Notes under the pieces: model-generated | The model's database searches: none | Seen by the model: only the letters and a program-made list of their open reading frames with translations | What the model was told of the DNA's origin: nothing | In this document: piece by piece, positions 52,431 to 61,894 of the stretch | How the letters are laid out: the number at the start of each line of letters is the position of its first letter | Position numbering within the stretch: position 1 is the stretch's first letter | Position numbers and translations under genes: made by a program | Assembly (NCBI RefSeq): GCF_042653765.1 | Contig: NZ_JBHSEZ010000029.1 | Coordinates: 62,001 to 126,000, forward strand | DNA length: 64,000 bases | Direction: 5' to 3' | DNA from: Castellaniella denitrificans | GTDB taxonomy: Bacteria; Pseudomonadota; Gammaproteobacteria; Burkholderiales; Burkholderiaceae_B

Positions 52431-53759
52431 TCACCGCATCTCGAACGCCTCGCGGTGCACCGGCACGTCTTCCAGTCCCAGGGACCGCAGGCCGGACTCC
52501 AGGTGGCGGGCGAGCCCCGCCGGTCCGCAGAACCAGACGTCCATCGCGCCGCCGGCCTGGGCATGCTCGCGCCGCAGGATCTCGGCGTCCAGGCGCTGGC
52601 CGGCGCCGGCGTCGTGGACGTGCAGGGTGATCCGGGGCAGCGCGGCGCACAGGGTCCGCAGGCGCTCGACGAAGGGGTCGCGGGCGGCATCCCGGACGCA
52701 GTAGTGCAGGTCGACCCGCGGCGCCCGTTCCGGACGGTCCTGGAGCGATTCGAGCCAGGCCAGGAACGGCGTGATCCCGATGCCGCCCGCGACCCAGGCC
52801 TGGCGGCTTCCGCCGCGCCGGTGGTCGAAGCGGCCGTAGGGGCCTTCGACCCGCACCGGCTGGCCCGGGCGCAGGCGCTGCGCCAGCCCGTTCGTGTAGT
52901 CGCCCAGGGCCTTGATCTGGAAGCGCAGGCGCCGCGCCTGGGGCTGGTCGGCGCTGGCGATCGTGAAGGGGTGGGCGCCTTCCGCGGCATCGAAGGTGAC
53001 GAAGGCGAACTGGCCCGCCCGGTGGCCGGGCCAGCCGGCGTCCATGGCGCATTCGACTTCGGTGATGCCCGAGGGCAGCGCGCGCACGGATTCGATCCGG
53101 CCGGCATGGCGGCGGCGGATGCCGATGCGTCGGCGCAGGGCCATGACCGCCGCCGCGCTGCCGCCCAGCATCAGCGCGCCCATGATCAGGCCCAGGGGCT
53201 GCAGCCACCAGTTGGCCGGGGTCAGGGCGGCGCTGTGGAACACCAGGGCGAGATAGAGGACGGGCATCGCGCGGTGCAGGAGACGCCAGGACTTGTAGGG
53301 GAAGGCTTTCCACAGCGTGATCACCAGCGAGACGATGAGCGCGTAGATCACCCATTCGCCCACGTCCTTGGCCAGCCCATGGCCGGGCTGCAGGAAATCC
53401 AGCGCGGGGAATTTCACCGGCTTGTGGATCGCGGCGCCGATCAGGCCGTTCATCACGCCCTTGCTCAATTTGATGAGCCAGTGCGCCACGCCCAGGCCGA
53501 TGGCCAGGATGCCGGCCCACTTGTGCAGGCGGTAGATGCGGTCCATGCCGCCCAGGGCCGGTTCGAGCCAGGCGGGGCGCGTGGCCAGGATCATGACCAG
53601 GGACATCAGGCCCATGGACCAGACGCCGGTCAGGTAGATCGCCTGGGTGCGGGCGACCCAGGGGGCGTCGCCGGCGATGGGGTTCAGGAAGAAGGCGTCC
53701 CAGGCCCATGCCAGGGCCAGGATGCCGAGGAAGGCGGACAGGAGATATCGGATTTTCAT
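52431..53759 (-). CDS. Membrane ferric-reductase-like flavoprotein with FAD/NAD domain
   Basis: A 442-residue protein. About six transmembrane helices with haem-binding histidines (RLHKWAGILAIGLGVAHWLI, LLHRAMPVLYLALVFHSAAL) are followed by an FNR-like cytoplasmic domain. FAD contacts are in HPFTIASADQP, and NAD binding in WVAGGIGITPFLAWLESL, ending with a late VHREAFEMR. The plausible role is electron transfer from NAD(P)H to ferric or other periplasmic acceptors. The start MKIRYLLSAFLGI at 53759 follows a GGA-rich site. It is divergent from the subtilase. Confidence 0.88.
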   Translation of the reverse strand: MKIRYLLSAFLGILALAWAWDAFFLNPIAGDAPWVARTQAIYLTGVWSMGLMSLVMILATRPAWLEPALGGMDRIYRLHKWAGILAIGLGVAHWLIKLSKGVMNGLIGAAIHKPVKFPALDFLQPGHGLAKDVGEWVIYALIVSLVITLWKAFPYKSWRLLHRAMPVLYLALVFHSAALTPANWWLQPLGLIMGALMLGGSAAAVMALRRRIGIRRRHAGRIESVRALPSGITEVECAMDAGWPGHRAGQFAFVTFDAAEGAHPFTIASADQPQARRLRFQIKALGDYTNGLAQRLRPGQPVRVEGPYGRFDHRRGGSRQAWVAGGIGITPFLAWLESLQDRPERAPRVDLHYCVRDAARDPFVERLRTLCAALPRITLHVHDAGAGQRLDAEILRREHAQAGGAMDVWFCGPAGLARHLESGLRSLGLEDVPVHREAFEMR

Positions 53760-53991
53760 GGGGGATTCCGTTTGCTCGGGCCGATGTGGATCGGCGATGG
53801 AGACAGTATGGGATCCGGCCCCTGAATCCTTCGTGAAGCCGGCGTTCATCCGGCGTTCATGCTCGGCCGGACGGCGCGCAGGACCGGGCCATGGCAGGAT
53901 CTTTCATGTTGAAAAAGCGCGTTTCCGGCGTCGGGCCGGCGCCGGCCGCCATGCTAAGGTGGGACATCCCGTAAGCGACAGCGAGGATGCC

Positions 53992-55200
53992 ATGCCCAGC
54001 ACACAGTCCACGGTCCAGGCGCCGCAGCGCTATCTCGTCCTGCTGCGCCCGGACGATCCCGCGGAGGGCGCCCGGGCGCTCGCCGAACTGGCCCAGGTGG
54101 CCGTGATCAGCCGTACGGCCGACGCGCAGGCCGAGCGGCGCGCGCCCTGCGCGTTGGTCTTCGATCGCATCGGCGCCGCGCGCGTGCATTGCACCGAGCA
54201 GACCCGGCAGCGCTTGGCCGACGCGGCGGCCGCCGGGAACAGCGCCATCCTGGCCATCGAGCCCGAGCGCACCGTCTATGCCATCGCCGCCAGCTCCCGG
54301 GACCCGGCTCCCGCGCACCGGAGGAACGGATCCCGGGCGGATCCGGAATCGACCTGGGGCGTGCGCGCGGTCGGCGCGGATGCCTCGCCCCAAACCGGCA
54401 AGGGCATCCGCATCGCGGTGCTGGACACCGGCCTGGACCTGTCCCATCCGGATTTCGCCGGCCGCGCCATCGTGTCGCGTTCCTTCGTCGAGGGCCAGGC
54501 CGTCCAGGACGGCAACGGCCACGGCACTCACTGCGCGGGCATCGCGGCCGGCCCCGCGTCGCCCGGTTCGCAGCCCCGCTACGGCGTGGCCGGCGAGGCC
54601 GAGCTGTACGTGGGCAAGGTCCTGGGCGACGAGGGCAGCGGCGGCGACGGCGGCATCCTGGAAGGCATCGACTGGGCCATCGAACACGGCTGCCACATCG
54701 TCTCCATGTCGCTGGGCAGTCCGGTGGAGCCGGGGCAGCGCTATTCGGCCGTGTTCGAGGAAGTCGCCCGGCGCGCGCTGGCGGCCGGCACCCTGATCGT
54801 GGCGGCCGCGGGCAACGAGAGCCACCGCCCGGATTCCGTTGCGCCGGTCGGCCATCCGGCCAACTGCCCCTCGATCCTGGCCGTGGCCGCCGTGGATCCG
54901 GAACTGCGCGTGGCGCCGTTCTCCTGCGCGGGCCTAGAGGGCGACGGCGGCGAGGTGAACATCGCGGCCCCGGGCGTCGACATTCTGTCGGCCTGGCCCG
55001 CGCCGGAGCTGCATCGCAGCATCAGCGGCACCAGCATGGCCACGCCGTTCGTGGCGGGCGTGGCCGCGCTGCATGCGCAGGCCGATCCTTCGGCCCGCGC
55101 CGCCCGCCTGGGCGAGCGGCTGGCGCAGTCCGCCCAGCCCCTGCGGGATTCCGCGCGCGACGTGGGCGCCGGCCTGGCGCGGGCGCCGTCGGGGACATGA
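53992..55200 (+). CDS. S8-family subtilisin-like serine protease, no signal peptide
   Basis: A 402-residue protease. The catalytic triad is Asp145 (AVLDTGLDLSHPDF), His177 (GNGHGTHCAG) and Ser348 (SISGTSMATPFVAG), with Asn in AAAGNESH. Residues 9-95 (RYLVLLRPDDPAEGARALAE to IEPERTVYAI) look like an I9-type propeptide domain. No signal peptide or membrane segment is seen, suggesting a cytoplasmic protease or export by another path. The small I9-like gene starts one base after the stop. Confidence 0.9.
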   Translation: MPSTQSTVQAPQRYLVLLRPDDPAEGARALAELAQVAVISRTADAQAERRAPCALVFDRIGAARVHCTEQTRQRLADAAAAGNSAILAIEPERTVYAIAASSRDPAPAHRRNGSRADPESTWGVRAVGADASPQTGKGIRIAVLDTGLDLSHPDFAGRAIVSRSFVEGQAVQDGNGHGTHCAGIAAGPASPGSQPRYGVAGEAELYVGKVLGDEGSGGDGGILEGIDWAIEHGCHIVSMSLGSPVEPGQRYSAVFEEVARRALAAGTLIVAAAGNESHRPDSVAPVGHPANCPSILAVAAVDPELRVAPFSCAGLEGDGGEVNIAAPGVDILSAWPAPELHRSISGTSMATPFVAGVAALHAQADPSARAARLGERLAQSAQPLRDSARDVGAGLARAPSGT

Positions 55201-55201
55201 C

Positions 55202-55426
55202 ATGGCCCGGATCCGCCTGACGGTCCTGGTGCGCGACACCTGGCGCGACCGCTACCCCCTCGTCGTGGAGCATTGCCGGCAGGCGGGACTGACGGTGGAG
55301 CGGGAGCTCGTCGCCGTGGGCGTCATCGCCGGCAGCATCGAGGAAGAGCTGCTCGCCGCCCTGTCGGCGGTCGAGGGCGTGTCGGCCGTGGAGCCCGAGC
55401 GCATCAACCGGGCCCTCGGCGAGTAG
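55202..55426 (+). CDS. Small I9-like protein paired with the subtilase (putative inhibitor or chaperone)
   Basis: A 74-residue protein of beta-alpha-beta-beta-alpha-beta pattern: strand IRLTVLVRD, helix YPLVVEHCRQAG, strands LTVERELVAVGVIAGS, helix EEELLAALSAVEGV and the final strand SAVEPERINRAL. The closing EPERI/EPERT motif also ends the propeptide domain of the upstream subtilase and of I9 inhibitors. One base separates the genes (TGA C ATG), so they are translated together. Function as inhibitor is inferred from fold and position. Confidence 0.65.
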   Translation: MARIRLTVLVRDTWRDRYPLVVEHCRQAGLTVERELVAVGVIAGSIEEELLAALSAVEGVSAVEPERINRALGE

Positions 55427-55496
55427 GGCGCGGGCCGGAGCGGGCGGTGGGGCGTTAAGTTAAGATGACGCCTTTCACCGCATTCCGCTTCGATCC

Positions 55497-56636
55497 ATGG
55501 GTACCCTGCTGCCGCTCATCACCGGCACCATCTGGCTGTACGTGCTGGTGCGCTTCGTCTGGCCCCTGCCGTGGGGCATCGGCGCGCGCGCCGCCCTGGC
55601 GTTCGTGCTCTTCCTGGTGGCCCAGTACCACTGGTTCGTCCGCAGCTTCTTCGGCTCGCTGGCTTCGCCGGAACTGCCCCAGGGCGTCCTCGTCGGCCTG
55701 GGCTGGGCCTTCGGCTCGGTCCTGCTGCTGGCGATGCTCCTGCTGCTGCGCGACGTGGCGGCGGGGCTGGTGTACCTGGTCGCGCGCGGCGCGGGACGGG
55801 CCATCCTGGTCGGGCGGACGCTGAACCTGTCCCTGGGCGCGCTGGCCCTGGTCCTGTCGGCCATCGGCACCTGGCAGGCGGTGCGGGTGCCCGACGTCAA
55901 GGACCTGGAGCTGACCGTGCCGGGCCTGCCGCCGGCCTTCGACGGCTACCGCGTCGTGCAACTGACCGACCTGCACGTCAGCCGCCTGCTGCCGGAGCCC
56001 TGGGTGGCGGCGGTGGTGGCGAAGACCGATGCCCTGGACGCCGACCTGGTGGTGATCACGGGCGATCTGGCCGACGGCTCGCCCGAGGCCCGGGCGGCCG
56101 ACGTGAGTCCCCTGCGCGACCTGCGGGCGCGCGACGGCGTGCTGGCGATTCCCGGAAACCACGAATACTACGCCGACTACCGGCGCTGGATGGCCGCCTA
56201 CCGGGCGCTGGGCCTGGACATGCTGGAGAACGCCCACGTCGTCATCCGGCGCGGCGACGCGGCGCTGGTGGTGGCGGGCATCACGGACCGGCAGGCGGCA
56301 TCGTTCGGCCAGCCGCGTCCCGACCTGGACGCGGCATTGAAGGGCGCGCCGCCGGGCGCGCCGGTGATCCTGCTGGCCCACCGCCCGGAAGGCGCGGCGC
56401 GGCATGCGCAGGCCGGTGTGGCGCTGCAATTGTCGGGCCACACGCATGGCGGGCAGATACTGGGGCCGCACCTGCTGACGCAATGGGCCAACGAGGGCTT
56501 CGTCTCCGGCCTGTACCGGGTGGGCGCCATGCTGCTGTACGTCAGCAACGGCACGGGCCTGTGGAACGGCCTGGCGATCCGCCTGGGGCGGCCGTCCGAA
56601 ATCACGCGGATCGTGCTGCGCTCCGGAAACCGCTAG
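55497..56636 (+). CDS. Membrane-anchored calcineurin-like metallophosphoesterase (YkuE/YaeI type)
   Basis: A 379-residue protein with three or four N-terminal transmembrane helices over residues 1-125 and a C-terminal phosphoesterase domain. Metal motifs are LTDLHVSRLLP, VVITGDLADGS, IPGNHEYYAD and QLSGHTHGGQI, in family order. The family acts on phospholipid-linked or UDP-diacylglucosamine-like substrates; the substrate is not shown here. The gene stands alone between the I9-like gene and the convergent GGDEF gene. Confidence 0.92.
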   Translation: MGTLLPLITGTIWLYVLVRFVWPLPWGIGARAALAFVLFLVAQYHWFVRSFFGSLASPELPQGVLVGLGWAFGSVLLLAMLLLLRDVAAGLVYLVARGAGRAILVGRTLNLSLGALALVLSAIGTWQAVRVPDVKDLELTVPGLPPAFDGYRVVQLTDLHVSRLLPEPWVAAVVAKTDALDADLVVITGDLADGSPEARAADVSPLRDLRARDGVLAIPGNHEYYADYRRWMAAYRALGLDMLENAHVVIRRGDAALVVAGITDRQAASFGQPRPDLDAALKGAPPGAPVILLAHRPEGAARHAQAGVALQLSGHTHGGQILGPHLLTQWANEGFVSGLYRVGAMLLYVSNGTGLWNGLAIRLGRPSEITRIVLRSGNR

Positions 56637-56666
56637 CGGCGGGCTGTCCGGGGCGCCCGCCGCGGT

Positions 56667-57866
56667 TCATCGCACCGCCTCCGATTCCGTCTCCGCCGCC
56701 CTGGCCGCGTCGTGCGGCGCGCTGCGGCCATGGAGGGCGTAGCCGTTCTTGCCGTTGTACTTGACCCGGTACATTGCTTCGTCCGCGGCCTCGATCAGCG
56801 CGGGCAGGGTGTTCCCATGCGCCGGGTACAGGCTCACGCCGATGCTGGCACCCAGGGAATAGGCGGTGCCGTCGACCCGGATCTCGGCGGTCAGCCGGTC
56901 CAGCAGCTTGCGCGCGATCCGGTCGATCTGGGATTCCCGTTCCAGTTGCGTGGCCACGACGATGAACTCGTCGCCTCCGATGCGGGCGTTGATGTCGGTG
57001 CTGCGCGTGCATTCCTTCAGCCGCCGGGCGACTTCCTTCAGCACCTCGTCGCCCGTCCTGTGCCCCGCGCCGTCGTTGATGGGCTTGAAGTTGTCCAGGT
57101 CGATGTAGAACACGGCGACGAAGTGGTGGGGGCGGGTCGCCAGCAGCAGGGCCTGCTCGAACAGCTTGTTCAGGTAGTTCTGGTTGTTCAGCCCCGTCAG
57201 GGGGTCCAGGTAAGCGAGCTCGAGCGCGCGCCCCTCGGCCTCCAGCAGCCTGTGCTGGAACTGCAGCAGGACGTTGGCCAGGAGCGACAGGTACTGGACC
57301 AGGGCCAGGCTGGTGCCGATGGCGAACCCGGCGATGCCCCAGCCGGGGAAGAGGAACACCAGGGGGAAGGTGGCCCAGTGCAGCGCGAGCGCGCCGGAGG
57401 CGAGGGCCGTGACGTGGATGAGCCGGCCGGGCGCTTCGCGGCGCCTGGTCAGGCAGCAGGTGGCGATGAAGGCGAGCGCCGCCGTGTTGAACGCGGCCAG
57501 GCCGATGCCGTAGGCCCACAGGGGGATGGCCGACAGCCAGGCGACGCCGGTCCAGGCCGCCAGGAGGCCGGCGGGCCAGAGGATCCAGCGGTCGCCGATG
57601 CCCAGCTTCAGGAAGCGGATGATGCCCAGGACGAGCAGGGTTTTTTCCAGTGCGATGAATGTGGCGTAGGCGAGCGTGGCCGCGCGGGGATCGGCGGCGC
57701 CGTCCAGGGCGAACAGCAGCAGGCGCGCCAGCGCCGCGCCGAGGAGGGCGCATGCCCACCAGCCGGCGCCCGGGTTGGTCCTCGGCACGCGGCTCATCCA
57801 CCAGAACAGGATCGCGAAGACGAAATAGAGCGTGATGCCGCTGATGTGGACGATATCGAAGAGCAT
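56667..57866 (-). CDS. Diguanylate cyclase with N-terminal membrane sensor (GGDEF)
   Basis: A 399-residue protein. About six to seven transmembrane helices (residues 1-200) form an unrecognised sensor, followed by a short coiled linker and a GGDEF domain. The active site is RIGGDEFIVV, and an inhibitory RxxD site (RSTD) lies exactly five residues before it, so product inhibition is likely. LDPLTGLNNQNYL and DLDNFKPINDGAGH are intact. It should make c-di-GMP. I chose ATG 57866; upstream codons lack conservation. Confidence 0.94.
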   Translation of the reverse strand: MLFDIVHISGITLYFVFAILFWWMSRVPRTNPGAGWWACALLGAALARLLLFALDGAADPRAATLAYATFIALEKTLLVLGIIRFLKLGIGDRWILWPAGLLAAWTGVAWLSAIPLWAYGIGLAAFNTAALAFIATCCLTRRREAPGRLIHVTALASGALALHWATFPLVFLFPGWGIAGFAIGTSLALVQYLSLLANVLLQFQHRLLEAEGRALELAYLDPLTGLNNQNYLNKLFEQALLLATRPHHFVAVFYIDLDNFKPINDGAGHRTGDEVLKEVARRLKECTRSTDINARIGGDEFIVVATQLERESQIDRIARKLLDRLTAEIRVDGTAYSLGASIGVSLYPAHGNTLPALIEAADEAMYRVKYNGKNGYALHGRSAPHDAARAAETESEAVR

Positions 57867-58228
57867 GCTGGCATTCCCCCCGGATGCTGCGTCGGCGCGT
57901 CGAGCCGCCGGCGGTCCCGCATGGACCCGTCGCGGGGGCGGCGCGGCATGCGGAGCGCCCTTGCGGCGGGGATTCAAATATGACCGAATGTTATTTTGTC
58001 CGAGCCGGTGCGTTCGCACCACTGTTTCATGGTTGGAAGAGGGCTTTCCCTGATGGCCGGCCGGAATCCGGCGAGGCGGGCTTGCGGGACGGCGGGAGCG
58101 GACGGTAATCTTGCGGATTGGAGCCGCGCCGATCGTATCGGCATTCCGTCCCGGACGAGCGCGGCGGCCCGTCCCGGAGACTTTCTCATGCCCCTTGCCG
58201 CCTCTTGCGGTCGTCGCGCGTCCGCCCG
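57867..58228. other. Divergent intergenic region, GGDEF and TauE genes
   Basis: 362 bases. An AT-rich patch (57971-57996) probably holds promoters, and a GGTGCG TT CGCACC hairpin lies near 58007-58020. I see no convincing reading frame. Confidence 0.45.
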
Positions 58229-58978
58229 ATGGATCCCCTGATCCTGGTCGCGGGCGCGGGCGTGGCGGCCGGCGCCATGAACGCCCTGGCCGGCGGCGGC
58301 TCGTTCGTCAGCCTGCCCGCCCTGATCGCCGCCGGCGTGCCGCCGGTGCTGGCCAACACGTCCAGCACCGTCGCGCTGTATCCCGGGGGCATGGCCAGCG
58401 CCTGGGCCTATCGCGACGGGCTGGTCGGGGTGGGCGACGTCGGCTTGCGGCCGCTGCTGGCGGTGACGCTGCTGGGCGGCGTCGCGGGCGCGTTCCTGCT
58501 GCTCCATACCTCCACGCGGGCCTTCGACGCCGTGCTGCCCTGGCTGCTGCTGGTTGCCGCCTTCGCCCTGGGGTTCGGCCGCCGCGTCGGGGAATGGATG
58601 CGCGCGCGCTGGCGCGTGCGCCCGGCCGCGGTGCTGGGCCTGCAGTTCGGGCTGGGGGTCTATGGCGGCTATTTCGGCGGGGCGGTCGGCATCATGATGA
58701 TGGCGGTGTGGGGTCTGCTGGGCGCGCACGACATCAAGAGCATGCATCCGCCGCGCACCCTGATGGTGACCGCCGCCAACACCATGGCGGTGCTGATCTT
58801 CGTCGCGGCCGGCGCGGTGCAGTGGCGCGAGACCCTGGTCATGCTGATCGCGGCCATCCTGGGCGGCTATGGCGGCGCGCTGCTCGGCAAGCGCATCCCG
58901 GCCCCGGTCGTCCGGGCCGGCACGCTGCTGCTGACCGCCTGCATCACCGTGGCGTTCTTCGTGCGGGCGTACGGCTGA
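58229..58978 (+). CDS. TauE/SafE-family sulfite exporter-like permease
   Basis: A 249-residue protein with about eight transmembrane segments. The family repeats are visible as AGAMNALAGGGSFVSLPALI and FGGAVGIMMMAVWGLLGAHD. Substrates in the family include sulfite, sulfoacetate and other organosulfonates. No adjacent sulfonate gene defines the substrate here. The ATG at 58229 is the first that leaves the hydrophobic N-terminus intact. Confidence 0.88.
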   Translation: MDPLILVAGAGVAAGAMNALAGGGSFVSLPALIAAGVPPVLANTSSTVALYPGGMASAWAYRDGLVGVGDVGLRPLLAVTLLGGVAGAFLLLHTSTRAFDAVLPWLLLVAAFALGFGRRVGEWMRARWRVRPAAVLGLQFGLGVYGGYFGGAVGIMMMAVWGLLGAHDIKSMHPPRTLMVTAANTMAVLIFVAAGAVQWRETLVMLIAAILGGYGGALLGKRIPAPVVRAGTLLLTACITVAFFVRAYG

Positions 58979-59026
58979 ATCCGCGCCGTCCGGGCGCCGG
59001 GCGCGGAACGCCCGGGCCGCGGCGGC

Positions 59027-60883
59027 TCACGACGCCGGTTCCAGGGCCTCGTCCGCTTCCTGCGCCAGGAAGCCGCCGCTCTGGTGGCGCCACAGGCGCG
59101 CGTACGTGCCGTCCTTCGCCAGCAGTTCCGCGTGGCTGCCCTGTTCGATGATGCGGCCCTCGTCCAGGACGACGAGCCGGTCCATGGCGGCGATGGTGGA
59201 CAGGCGGTGGGCGATGGCGATGACGGTCTTGCCCTGCATGATTTCGTCCAGGCTTTCCTGGATGGCCGCCTCGACCTCCGAGTCCAGCGCGCTGGTGGCT
59301 TCGTCCAGCAGCAGGATCGGCGCGTTCTTGAGCATGACGCGGGCGATGGCGACGCGCTGGCGCTGGCCGCCGGACAGCTTCACGCCGCGCTCGCCCACCA
59401 GGGTGTCGTAGCCCCTGCGGCCCCCAGGGTCGCCCAGTTGGCGGATGAACTCGTCGGCCTGGGCGCGGACCGCCGCCGCCCGGATGTCCTCGTCGCTGGC
59501 GTCGGGGCGTCCGTAGGCGATGTTGTCGCGGATCGAGCGGTGCAGCAGCGAGGTGTCCTGCGTCACCATGCCGATGGCGGCGCGCAGGCTGTCCTGCGTC
59601 ACGTGGGCGATGTCCTGGCCGTCGATCAGGATCCGGCCGCCGTCCACATCGTAGAAGCGCAGCAGCAGGTTGATCAGCGTGGACTTGCCGGCGCCGGAGC
59701 GCCCGACCAGGCCGATCTTCTCGCCGGGGCGCACGGTCAGGTCGAGCCCGTCGAATACCTGCCGTTCGCCGTTGTAGTTGAAGGACACCCGCTCGAAGAC
59801 CACCTCGCCGCGGCTGACTTCCAGGGGCCGCGCGTCCGGCGCGTCCAGCACCTTGGGCGGGTGGGTCAGGGTGGCGATGCCGTCCTGCACGGTGCCGATG
59901 TTCTCGAAGAGCGAGGCCATCTGCCACATGATCCAGTGCGACATGCCGTTGACCCGCAGGGCCATGGCCGTGACTGCGGCGACCGCGCCGGTGCCGACGT
60001 GCCCGCCCTGCCAGAGCCATAGCGCGTAGCCGCCCGCCGACAGGATCAGGCATGCCACCAGCGTCTGGTTGACGATCTCGAACCGGCTGACCAGGCGCAT
60101 CTGGCGGTAGCCCGTGTCCTGGAAGTCCTCCATCGCGGCGCGGGCGAACCGGGCCTCGCGCCGGGTGTGCGAGAACAGCTTGACGGTGGCGATGTTGGCG
60201 TAGGCGTCGGTCACGCGCCCGGTCATCGAGGAGCGGGCGTGGGCCTGCTCCTGCCCGACCTTGCCCAGGCGCGGCACGAAATACGCCATGGCCAGCCCGT
60301 ACAGCGCGAGCCAGCCGACGAAGGGCAGCATCAGCCGCCAATCGAAGCCGCCCGCGACCGCGATCAGGGTGAAGAAGTACACGCCGATGCCGAGGACGAT
60401 CTCGCTGAAGGTCAGCAGCACGTCGCGCACCGCCAGGGCGGTCTGCATGACCTTGGTGGTGACCCGGCCCGCGAACTCGTTGGAGAAGAAGGACAGGCTC
60501 TGGCGCAGCATCAGCCGGTGGAAGTCCCAGCGCAGCCGCAGCGGCAGGTTGATCGCCAGCACCTGGTGCTGCATCGTGGTGCGCAGCGCCACCAGGCCGA
60601 TGCTGGCGACGAGGACGATGGCGATGCCCCACAGCACGCGGTGCGCGTGCGCGGTGGCCTCGGCCCCGGTCCTCCAGGCCGCCAGCAGGTCCACCACCTG
60701 GCCCAGGAAGGCGAACAGCCAGGCCTCGTAGATGGAGACGCTCGCGCTCAGCGCCGCCAGCGCGGCGATGTAGCGGCGCGAGCCGCGCGTGCAGGCCCAT
60801 AGGAAGGGGAACAGGCCCTTGGGCGGCAGCGGCGCGTCCTCGGGCGGGAATGGGTCGAGCAGGCCTTCGAACCTGTGCAGCAA
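59027..60883 (-). CDS. ABC exporter, fused permease and ATPase (MsbA/multidrug type)
   Basis: A 618-residue half-transporter. Residues 30-330 form the six-helix ABC exporter domain. The ATPase has Walker A GLVGRSGAGKSTLINLLLR, Q-loop IGMVTQDTSLLHRSIRDNIA, signature KLSGGQRQRVAIARVML, Walker B PILLLDEATSALDSE and the H-loop AIAHRLSTIAAMD. It starts with TTG at 60883, preceded by GGAG. A hairpin (60894-60919) sits directly upstream of the ribosome site. It works as a homodimer. Confidence 0.93.
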   Translation of the reverse strand: MLHRFEGLLDPFPPEDAPLPPKGLFPFLWACTRGSRRYIAALAALSASVSIYEAWLFAFLGQVVDLLAAWRTGAEATAHAHRVLWGIAIVLVASIGLVALRTTMQHQVLAINLPLRLRWDFHRLMLRQSLSFFSNEFAGRVTTKVMQTALAVRDVLLTFSEIVLGIGVYFFTLIAVAGGFDWRLMLPFVGWLALYGLAMAYFVPRLGKVGQEQAHARSSMTGRVTDAYANIATVKLFSHTRREARFARAAMEDFQDTGYRQMRLVSRFEIVNQTLVACLILSAGGYALWLWQGGHVGTGAVAAVTAMALRVNGMSHWIMWQMASLFENIGTVQDGIATLTHPPKVLDAPDARPLEVSRGEVVFERVSFNYNGERQVFDGLDLTVRPGEKIGLVGRSGAGKSTLINLLLRFYDVDGGRILIDGQDIAHVTQDSLRAAIGMVTQDTSLLHRSIRDNIAYGRPDASDEDIRAAAVRAQADEFIRQLGDPGGRRGYDTLVGERGVKLSGGQRQRVAIARVMLKNAPILLLDEATSALDSEVEAAIQESLDEIMQGKTVIAIAHRLSTIAAMDRLVVLDEGRIIEQGSHAELLAKDGTYARLWRHQSGGFLAQEADEALEPAS

Positions 60884-60893
60884 ATGAGGCTCC

Positions 60894-60919
60894 GGCGGGC
60901 GGACGAGGATCCGCCCGCC
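60894..60919. repeat. Hairpin between the stress-protein and ABC-exporter genes
   Basis: Perfect 10-bp stem GGCGGGCGGA/TCCGCCCGCC with a six-base loop. A T run follows only on the plus strand, where both neighbours are antisense. It therefore looks like a terminator against antisense transcription, or a structure that tunes the TTG start on the minus strand. Confidence 0.55.
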
Positions 60920-60925
60920 CTTTTT

Positions 60926-61762
60926 CTAGTTGGCGAGCAGCACCGGCACCGTCATGGTGGACAGCAGGGTGCTGGTGGCGCCGCCCATGATCCACTGGCG
61001 CATGCGGCTGTGGCCGTAGGCGCCCATGACGATCAGGTCGGCGTCGGTGTCGGTGGCGGTGTTCAGGATGACGTTGCCGACGCCGTAGCCCTTGCTGTCC
61101 TTCAGCAGGTGCCTGGGCTTGGGATAGCCCAGGCTGACGCAGTAGTCGGAGAAGTCTTCCTCGTGGATGTCGCGGTCGCGCATCAGCTTTTCGTCGCGGT
61201 CGATTTCCAGGACGGTGAGCGCCTGGCAGTGCCGCAGGAGCGGCGCCGCGTCGGAGAAGGCGCGGGCGGCCTCGCGGCGCTGGTCCCAGCAGAACAGGAT
61301 GCGCCGGCCGATGGTGTCGACGGGGCCGAAGTTGGGGATGAGCAGCACCGGGCGGCCCGACGCCATGACCACGGCCTCCGGCAGGTTGGGCCGCAGCGCC
61401 GTCAGGCTGTCGGACGGGTCCGCCTTGCTCATGATCAGCAGGTCGCAGTAGCGGGCGTGCAGCGTCAGGCCGTCTTCGGCGTCGCCGTGGGGGGCGCGCC
61501 AATGGGCCTGGACGCCCCGTTCCCGGGCCTGGTCGAGGAACCGGGCACGGGTGGCCTCGCGGTGTTCGTCGCGGCGCTTGCGCAGGGTCGAGCGGACGTC
61601 CTGGGGCAGGATGTTCTCGTCCTGCTGGAGGCCGGCGACGCTGGCGGAGGGATAGACGCCGACGACTTCCGCCTCGCGTTCCTTGGCCAGCCGCAGGCCG
61701 ATGTCCATGCGGCGTTCGCAAACGGTGTCGTCGTTCAGGTGGATGGCAATACGGCCCGGCAT
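60926..61762 (-). CDS. Universal stress protein with tandem UspA domains
   Basis: A 278-residue protein made of two UspA-like halves. The second carries the ATP-binding pattern GAYGHSRMRQWIMGGAT (G-x2-G-x9-G-T). The first half is degenerate. The start MPGRIAIHLNDDTVCERR at 61762 is preferred over longer upstream readings. It is divergent from the manganese-riboswitch transcript. Confidence 0.92.
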   Translation of the reverse strand: MPGRIAIHLNDDTVCERRMDIGLRLAKEREAEVVGVYPSASVAGLQQDENILPQDVRSTLRKRRDEHREATRARFLDQARERGVQAHWRAPHGDAEDGLTLHARYCDLLIMSKADPSDSLTALRPNLPEAVVMASGRPVLLIPNFGPVDTIGRRILFCWDQRREAARAFSDAAPLLRHCQALTVLEIDRDEKLMRDRDIHEEDFSDYCVSLGYPKPRHLLKDSKGYGVGNVILNTATDTDADLIVMGAYGHSRMRQWIMGGATSTLLSTMTVPVLLAN

Positions 61763-61894
61763 ACGAAACTCCCTCGTGGTGTGGTGGAATCTGTACTGCG
61801 TTCCCGCCATCTTATCCCAGGCCCGGCGTCCTGTGCGGCCCGGCCGCGCTTCCGGAACGACGCGGCGCAATGCCGCGCATGGGCGGAATTCGTC

